A stretch of 64,000 nucleotides of DNA, taken from Desmodesmus armatus. Lineage: Eukaryota; Chlorophyta; Chlorophyceae; Sphaeropleales; Scenedesmaceae. The stretch's first letter is position 1, and each line of letters opens with the position of its first letter. Under the pieces are notes generated by a model. That model searched no databases. It was given only the letters and a program-made list of their open reading frames with translations, and was not told the DNA's origin. Of this stretch, positions 58,323 through 64,000 are shown piece after piece. The DNA lies in NCBI GenBank assembly GCA_007449985.2, contig VIIQ02000093.1:186001-250000 (forward strand). Reading direction: 5' to 3'. The translations under genes and the position numbers were made by a program.

Positions 58323-59896
58323 AGCAGCAATGTGAGTCTGGGGGTGGTGTGTGTGCAGATGCCGCAGCAGGCGCAGCAGCAGCTGTTGCTGGTGGTGGTC
58401 CTGTTGATAAGGATGGCAGCAATGTACCCCGTACTGTCACAGTGTTGTGGTACCCTGAGGACTACCCGCCTGTGACCAACCACTTGGAGTTGGTGCGCAT
58501 GCTGGAGGAGCTCACAGAACCTTATGGCTTCAAGGTGAGTGCGGGGTGCATATCCCACATGCACTGCACTTGCTTGTTGTGTGCATTGCAGATATCTTTC
58601 TTGAAGCTGTCAGCTTTCCACGCGCACAGAGGTTCACAACAGGTACTGAACAAGCTGTACACCAGGTGTCCATTAGCACAGGAGTGCCCTTCCGTTTCCC
58701 ACACCGCCACCAGAATCCTGACACGCATTTGCGTGATCACTGAATCAATAGTGGCATGGTATTTTGCTGATGCAATCTTTATCGTTTCCTGTTGCGGCTG
58801 CACCAGGTGCGTGTGGTGTCCCTTACCATGGGTGCCCCCTTCCTCTCCCACATGGCCACTATGGCAGACACTGGGCTGCTAGTGGGCCGCCACGGTCCAC
58901 TGCTTGCATCAGCAGTGCTGCTGCCCCCTGGCGCTGCTGTGCTGGAGCTGCTGCCCTACAAGTGGGAGTGGCGGGGGGTGAGCCGGCTGTACTACAACAT
59001 GACACAGAGCACGGGGCGGCTGCACCATTGGGCTTGGAGACCACTGGACGCAAAGTGGTGCAGGTGAGGGGTCAGTATATGGCAACGGTGACAGGAGCAT
59101 GCTGCTGCGGGTGGGATATTGGGCGCCGTCTGTCGTTGTTTTTCCATCATTCCCTCTGGTCCTGAACATTTGTCTCTGTTGTGCTGGAGCTGCTGCCCCA
59201 CAAGTGGGGGGTGAGACGGCTGTATACAAGTGGAACGCAGGGCATGGGGCAGCTGCACCACTGGACGTGAGGTGGTGCAGGTCAGTAGCTTGGCACAGGG
59301 CGAAGTTGACAGAGGCTTGGTCTTTGATGTTTATCACTGAGGGGTGTTGCACGTTTGCTTCTCCCTGCTAGTCGTGGCAATCTGGGTGCTGTTGTTGAGG
59401 GTGCTGTTGTGTTTGAGCTGCTGACCTACAAGAGGCGGCTTGAGAGTGCAATTTGAAAATATGCAGAGCACAGTACAGCTGCACCACTGGGCATAAAAAC
59501 CATCTGGCAACGCAACATGGGGCAAATGCAGTGTATGAGCATGGCGTGGAGGCGCCAGGTGCGTCCTGATTTGATTGCAGCAGGTGAGTGCATTGCTTGG
59601 GGGAAGCGCTGGGTTGCTGGTTTCTGGGGCCTGTTGGCCTAGGTTTTTGAGTAAGCCACGACTGTGCTGTGCTGTGACGTGCTGTGGCGTGCAGGTACAA
59701 GGAGCCCTCTGACGCACGCTATGCTGGCTGGCTGCCAACCGAGTGTCAGGGGCGTGACTGTCTACTGGTGCATGCGCGGGCTGGCCTTGAGGTTGACCTG
59801 GCTGCTGTCAAGCAGCTGCTGGCTAGGAAGCTACCTGGCCTGCTGGCTGGGCACACGGTGGAGCAGCTGCATGAGCCGTGGCCTGCTGCGGACTGA
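55688..59896 (+). CDS. GT61-family glycosyltransferase, type II membrane protein
   Basis: Exons 55688-55998, 56353-56476, 57180-57625, 58018-58534, 58807-59063 and 59695-59896; all phases match, 618 codons. The start MQRCQHKLLLALLICSRSCM is a plausible signal anchor, so a Golgi/ER lumen location is likely. The GT61 (DUF563) plan is visible: YHNLYFHNKKWFAVLD near the start, DNLGHWAELLLPLY (the NxxHW/F motif), GWMLFENVVVLQDRYPIVS, then VTVLWYPEDYPPVTNHLELV, MATMADTGLLVGRHG (residues about 482-496), LLPPGAAVLELLPYKWE, and a C-terminal WLPTECQGRDCLLVHARA. Family members transfer xylose, arabinose or GlcNAc to cell-wall glycans or N-glycans; the donor cannot be read from sequence. The usual VGxHGAGLTN is here VGRHGPLLAS. 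Two low-complexity inserts (Ala run, then about 20 Ser from an AGC microsatellite) break the central domain. Introns 2, 3 and 5 carry echoes of the adjoining exon edges. Confidence 0.82.
57030..57235 (+). repeat. Echo of the GT61 exon 3 head with its acceptor
   Basis: The real acceptor and exon start (57171 onward, VCTVPGVTLLVDFAFP) is preceded by a copy at about 57065-57120 (CAG then VCTVPCVTLLVDFPFP). A weaker copy follows the CAG at 56941-56943, with CTG/CT-rich intron sequence ahead of each. If the upstream copy were used the frame would soon stop. Confidence 0.85.
57594..57830 (+). repeat. Echo of the GT61 exon 3 tail with its donor
   Basis: Real tail and donor 57594-57645 (FENVVVLQDR, GTGCG). 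Copy at 57781-57830 (FGIVVALQER, GTGTG) in intron 3. Confidence 0.85.
58260..58323 (+). repeat. In-frame (AGC)n microsatellite coding a Ser run
   Basis: About 20 AGC units inside exon 4 of the GT61 gene, then CAGCAGCAA coding Gln. Confidence 0.95.
58934..59505 (+). repeat. GT61 exon 5 tail in three copies
   Basis: Real segment 58934-59085 (VLELLPYKWEWRGVSRLYY to the donor). Copies at about 59165-59285 and 59395-59505 keep 'gagctgctg', 'tacaag', 'cagctgcaccactggg' and, in the first, 'gtggtgcagGT'. Both have frame-breaking changes. Confidence 0.85.
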
Positions 59897-60384
59897 CTTC
59901 TTGGACTGCTGTTGCTTGGAATGATGTCATCATCGTGATCACGTGCTGTGTCTGGAAATATACCTGTCTTGACAAGCTTATCAAGCCTGGTGGACAGGCT
60001 GGCGGGTGTGCTGTGGCCTTATAAGCAATTCGAAAAGCAGATTACTGCTATGAATGTGATCATTCCAGCAATCTGGCTGCTGCTGCAGCCAACAAGCCAG
60101 CATTGACAGGGGTGAAGAGCCAGCTGGACATGTGCCACCTGTCTGCCTCATTTGAGCCAGACCCCAGCGGCCAACGCCCCCACCCCGTGCAGACCACCGT
60201 CCACTTGCATTCAGGCCATCCCTGGCGTCATACTGTGCTCTACGTGAGCTGACCCCTCAAAGGCATGCAGTCAGCAAGTTGACAAAGTTCGTTCAAGCAG
60301 TGCTTCTTCCTCGCTCCTGATCACTTATAACACTACTGGTGATCTAAAAATCCTTTTGCGACAGCTCAGGCCTCTCGTTGAGTC
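59897..60384. other. Intergenic: GT61 3' UTR and PEX13 promoter
   Basis: 488 bases, no exon. No clear signal recognised. Confidence 0.5.
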
Positions 60385-61651
60385 ATGTCAGGTCAGTTCT
60401 GTCCCGTGGTCTGCAGCTCTGTGCATTGTTGGCCCCAGCTGCCTTGTGTTTGCAAAATATTGCCAAATACTAGTCCTCTTACTCTTGTGTATCGCAAACC
60501 GGCCCCCGGCATCCTTTCTGCTTGTCTGACACTCTCCTGCTGTTGTTCTGCTGTTGCTGGTGTGGCCTGTGCCCTGCCGCGCAGCCCCTCCTCCCAAGCC
60601 TTGGGAGCGAGCTGGTGCCACCACAAACACGGCTGATCCGTCAGCACCAAAGCCATGGGAGCAGGGCCAGCCAGGCGACAGCGCAGCATGCTGCCCCACC
60701 AGCACGGGCACGACAGCAGCAGCACGGCCCTGGGAGCGCCAGGGCGTGACCAGCAACGGCTATGCCAGCACGTCAGCACCGTATGCCAACAACACCTACG
60801 GCAGCAGCTACGGCAACAGCTATGGCAGCACGTACGGCACTACTGGCTATGGTGCTGGCACCTATGGCAGTAGCAGCTATGCCAGCCCGTATGCTTCCCG
60901 CTACGGTGCAGGAGGCGGGGGTCTTTATGGCAGCAGCTATGGCAGCGGCCTCTATGGGGGCGGCATGTACGGCAGCAGTGGCATGTACGGCAGCAGTGGC
61001 ATGTACGGTGGTGCAGGAGGGATGTACGGCAGCGGGGGCATGTACGGCAGCGGGGGCATGTACGGTGGTGCAGGGGGAGGGATGTATGGTAGCAGCATGT
61101 ATGGTGCAGGGGGCATGTACGGAGGGGGCATGGGCGGCGGGTACATGCGGCCTGGGGGTATGATGGGGGGACCAGGGGCCGGGCCCTTCGACCCCAACCA
61201 GCCACCCCCAGCCCCACCCACCGCCTGGCAAGCCCTTCTCGCCGGCATCAACGGCGTGATGATGTTTTTTGGGCGGCTGTCGTTCCTCGTGGACGAAAAC
61301 GCGCACGCCGTGCACTTCTTTATCAGTGCGCTGCTGCAGCTGCTGGACCGCGCAGGGTCCCTTTACGGGGAGATTGCGCGGTTCATCCTGCGGGTGGTGT
61401 TCAGGCGCAAACGCAAGCCGCACGGGCTGCCGATGCCCCCAGGTGCAGCAGCAAAGCAGCTGGCGCTGCCAGCACCAGGGGGTGCTGGTGGAGGTATGCT
61501 TGCATTGCCAGCGCCTCACTCAGCAGCAGCATCACCAGCAGCAGGGATGCAGCCAGGCAGCAGGGGTGGCTGGACGCCGCCGCCGCTGCCGACAGGACAG
61601 ATGCCAGCCGGTGCAGGGGGACCCTGGGACAACTTGTGGAGTGACAGCTGA
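60385..61651 (+). CDS. PEX13: Peroxin 13 (peroxisomal import docking protein), plant type without SH3
   Basis: Exon 1 is only 7 bases (60385-60391, ATG TCA G) and exon 2 is 60585-61651; GTCAG donor, GCAG acceptor, 357 codons. The protein starts MSAPPPKPWERAG with two further KPWE/RPWE motifs, the N-terminal signature of PEX13. Next is a long Tyr/Gly/Met/Ser-rich region with GGMYGSS-type repeats (residues about 60-200), matching the YG-rich domain that forms the selective phase of the peroxisomal import pore. From residue 217 the conserved membrane part follows (WQALLAGINGVMMFFGRLSF, HFFISALLQLLDRAG, YGEIARFILRVVFRRKRKP), then a Pro/Ala tail ending GGPWDNLWSDS, the usual WDxxWxD-like end. An SH3 domain is absent, as in plants. 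It works with PEX14 and PEX5 at the peroxisome membrane. The C-terminal coding segment is echoed in the 3' UTR. Confidence 0.9.
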
Positions 61652-62470
61652 GCAGCACAAGTTGCATCAGGGTAGGGTCGGTTGTCAGGCCCCGGCAGCG
61701 GGTCCAGGGGTGTGGGTGGCTTGCAATGTTGGCCCCTCGCGTAGCAGCAGCAGCAGCGCCAGCAGCAGGGTTTCACCAGGCAGCGCAAATGTCAGGACAC
61801 CCCCCCTGCCTTCGCGCTGCCATCAGGTCAGCTGCCTGCTGGTGCAGGGGCACCCTGGGGCCACTTGCAGGGTGACAGCTGAGCAAGGCAAGGCGGCAGG
61901 GCTGGCAGTGCCGACAGCAGCAGAACAGCTGGTGCTGCCAGCGCCTGGAGGTGCCTCTGGTCGGCCGACAGGCAGCAGTACGGGTGTTAGTGGCGGCCTA
62001 AATGCGCTGCTGTGTTAGTGGCTTGTCACCAGCAGCAGGGGCCCAGGCAGGCAGTGGGGGTGGCTGGACGCTGGCCTGGTTGCTAGCAGGGCAGCTGCCA
62101 GCTGGTGCAGGGGGCTCTGCGACAACCTATGGAGTGCCAGCTGGGCAGCAGCAGCCGCGAATGCCATTTTCGGCATAGTCGGCTATAGGCAGCAGCAGCA
62201 GGTGCAGGGTTGTGGGTGGCTTGCGGTGCTGGACCTGCAATTAGCAGCAGCAACAGCAGCAGTGTCACCAGCTTTTCTAGGGGTCCAGCCAGGCAATAGG
62301 GTTGGCTGCACTGCACCCCCGCGACCAGGCAGCTGCTGGCTGGTGCAGGGGGACGCTGGACAATGTGTGGAATGACAGCTGCAGGGCATCAGCAGTCCCG
62401 CTGGGGGAGCAGCCGCCTGCACCAACCCAGCGGCTTTGGGGATAGTCTGTTGGGTGGCAGCTGAGCCACA
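61535..62470 (+). repeat. PEX13 C-terminal coding segment followed by three or four decayed copies
   Basis: The last 120 or so coding bases (61535-61660) recur at about 61761-61890, 62040-62160 and 62270-62395, with a weak fourth at 62400-62470. Shared marks are 'agccaggcag', 'ggctggac', 'cagctgc(c/t)(a/g)gctggtgcaggg' and 'acaa(c)(t/c)...tggagtgacagctg'. Spacing is roughly 230-280 bases. Confidence 0.8.
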
Positions 62471-64000
62471 GCATCGCTCAACAGGGCTGCAGCAGCGGCT
62501 GCAGCAGCATGTTGTTAGCTGCAGTGAGCAATGCTGCTACAGTATTTTCTTCAGCAGCAGGGCTTGTTTTCTCTATTGCTGCATGGGTGAGGATGGTGTA
62601 GGTAGTATGTGTTGTGTGCCTGTTTGCCCAGAGGCTAGGGCATCAGCCTTCTGTTGGCCCTGGCAGCTGAGAGGGTGGGGGCTGGGGGCAGCCGCAGAAG
62701 CATTTGGAGTGGGTGTGTTTACAGCAGCAGCCCTTTTGCCGCCTGCACAGGCTGCCGCTGGCGAAGGGGCGTGGCTTGTGCTGCAACATGTGAACGTGAT
62801 TGTGCTGTAGTGTGTTGATGTATATGCTCCACCTGTGGGGCACAGACCGTGTCGCAGGAGCTTGTATCATAGTGGTATGCATTTGTTTTATGGATGTTTG
62901 CTTCTATGTTGTGGGTAGGACAGGGCTGAGCAGCATCAGCACACCAGCAGTGCTGCCCTGCAGCATGGTTGACAGTCTGCATGTACTGCAGCTCTGTGAC
63001 TGTTGCCAACCGGCCTTTATTCTGCCCTTCCTGTTCCAACCGCCCTTTGATGCTTCCCTGGTGGAGGCAGGGTAGGGGGTGCTGTGTATGGCAGATGTTC
63101 GTGCTCGATTGCGGCAACTTCAAATGAATCTTATCTAGGCGGCGACTGGTTGGCATGGATTGTGCCTAGAGGGCATGCCTTCATTCGTTGGGCAGCTGTC
63201 AGTCACACGCCACATGCAAGTGACACTTGTGGTAGCAGCATGTACTGGTTTGCAAAGCACTCACACAGCTCTTCAAACAGCAGCGATCCTAGTCATCTGA
63301 GCCAGGGCTGCTGCCCTACATGCAGTTGCACACATAGACCAAGCTCCATGTGCAGCACAGTCTGGCGGCAGCCAACCTGGCAATATCAGGTTTTCACTCA
63401 CACACCTACATGCGTGTGTTACATCTGCCGCAATCAAGCCTCACACAATGGGAAGCCTGGGTAGCAGCCAAACTTGAACAGCTCATTCAGATATGCCCTG
63501 ATACTATGCGAGCATCAATCACAAACAAGTTAGAAAGGCAATACACCCCAACACTCTCATCACACTTGCAACAACCCCAGCAAGCCATCAGCACCATTCC
63601 TCGGTACACATTTTGGTACTGCTCAAGTCGGCGGCCTCGTGTAACGCGACACCTGACAGGTCCCACCTGCAAGGCCATTGGCCATTGTCAGCACAGGAGG
63701 CAAGTCGGGCCTCAAGTGTGTAACCCCGACAGCATGTGCTGACAACACAGTGACAGACTCCACATGCGCTTGGAGGGAGCAGGGCTGCCAGCGTCACAAG
63801 TTTGTTGGTATGTGTCATACCTTGCTCCACATGATTGGCATGCCTCACAAGGAGCTGCTTCCTGTTGCTGCCTTCCCTTGCTGACGAGGCACCAACACCA
63901 ATACAGCAACAGTATGTACACCAGCTTCCTGCTGCTCCTGACATCCACATACAGCTGTCATGCTGGGTGTGCGATAACTCAATACCAAAGCATGCACTAT
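61652..64000. other. Downstream of PEX13, no gene recognised to the window end
   Basis: The first 800 bases are the PEX13 echo repeats. The rest (62.5-64.0 kb) has no exon I can support on either strand; a neighbouring gene's UTR may begin here. Confidence 0.45.

Overview
The window is nuclear DNA of a green alga, most likely a chlorophycean (a Sphaeropleales or Volvocales type). I infer this from GC-rich genes split into many short exons with GTGAG/GTAAG donors and CAG acceptors, dense CAG/CTG tracts coding Gln, Ala and Ser runs, TGTAA poly(A)-type signals, and a plant-type gene set: a starch isoamylase, a Piezo channel, an SH3-less PEX13, a GT61 glycosyltransferase, a TIGR00725/LOG-like protein and a plant-type bHLH factor. 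Nothing looks bacterial. I assembled all exon models by hand from reading frame, splice signals and phase.

Left part (1-11.2 kb, + strand): the 3' end of a Piezo channel gene; a nine-exon gene for an Ala/Gln/Met-rich protein I cannot name (2345-8018); and a four-exon SLOG-fold gene (9480-11203). About 4.2 kb without a convincing gene follows. Next come two leftward genes: a bHLH factor of the ILR3/bHLH104 type (17214 down to 15406) and a 19-exon starch-debranching isoamylase with all catalytic residues (29737 down to 20378). The roughly 3 kb between them would hold the bHLH promoter and the isoamylase 3' UTR.

Middle (31-48 kb): a small two-helix membrane protein, then two O-methyltransferase genes back to back across 242 bases. 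The leftward one (41071 down to 33027) is a COMT-like enzyme. It is interrupted by about 3.7 kb of retroelement Gag/protease-like sequence and lacks the segment that should carry its SAM-binding glycine motif. The rightward one (41314-47952) is a 15-exon fusion of a CCoAOMT-like methyltransferase and a short-chain dehydrogenase/reductase in one frame.

Right part (50-62 kb): a doubtful small gene, a leftward gene for a Gln/Ala-rich protein with an RGG tail (55303 down to 52686), a divergent GT61 glycosyltransferase (55688-59896) and PEX13 (60385-61651).

The most unusual signal is genomic. In at least five genes the edge of an exon, often with its splice site, is repeated one to four times as decayed tandem copies ('echoes') in the neighbouring intron or 3' UTR. 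The introns also hold several large foldback hairpins.
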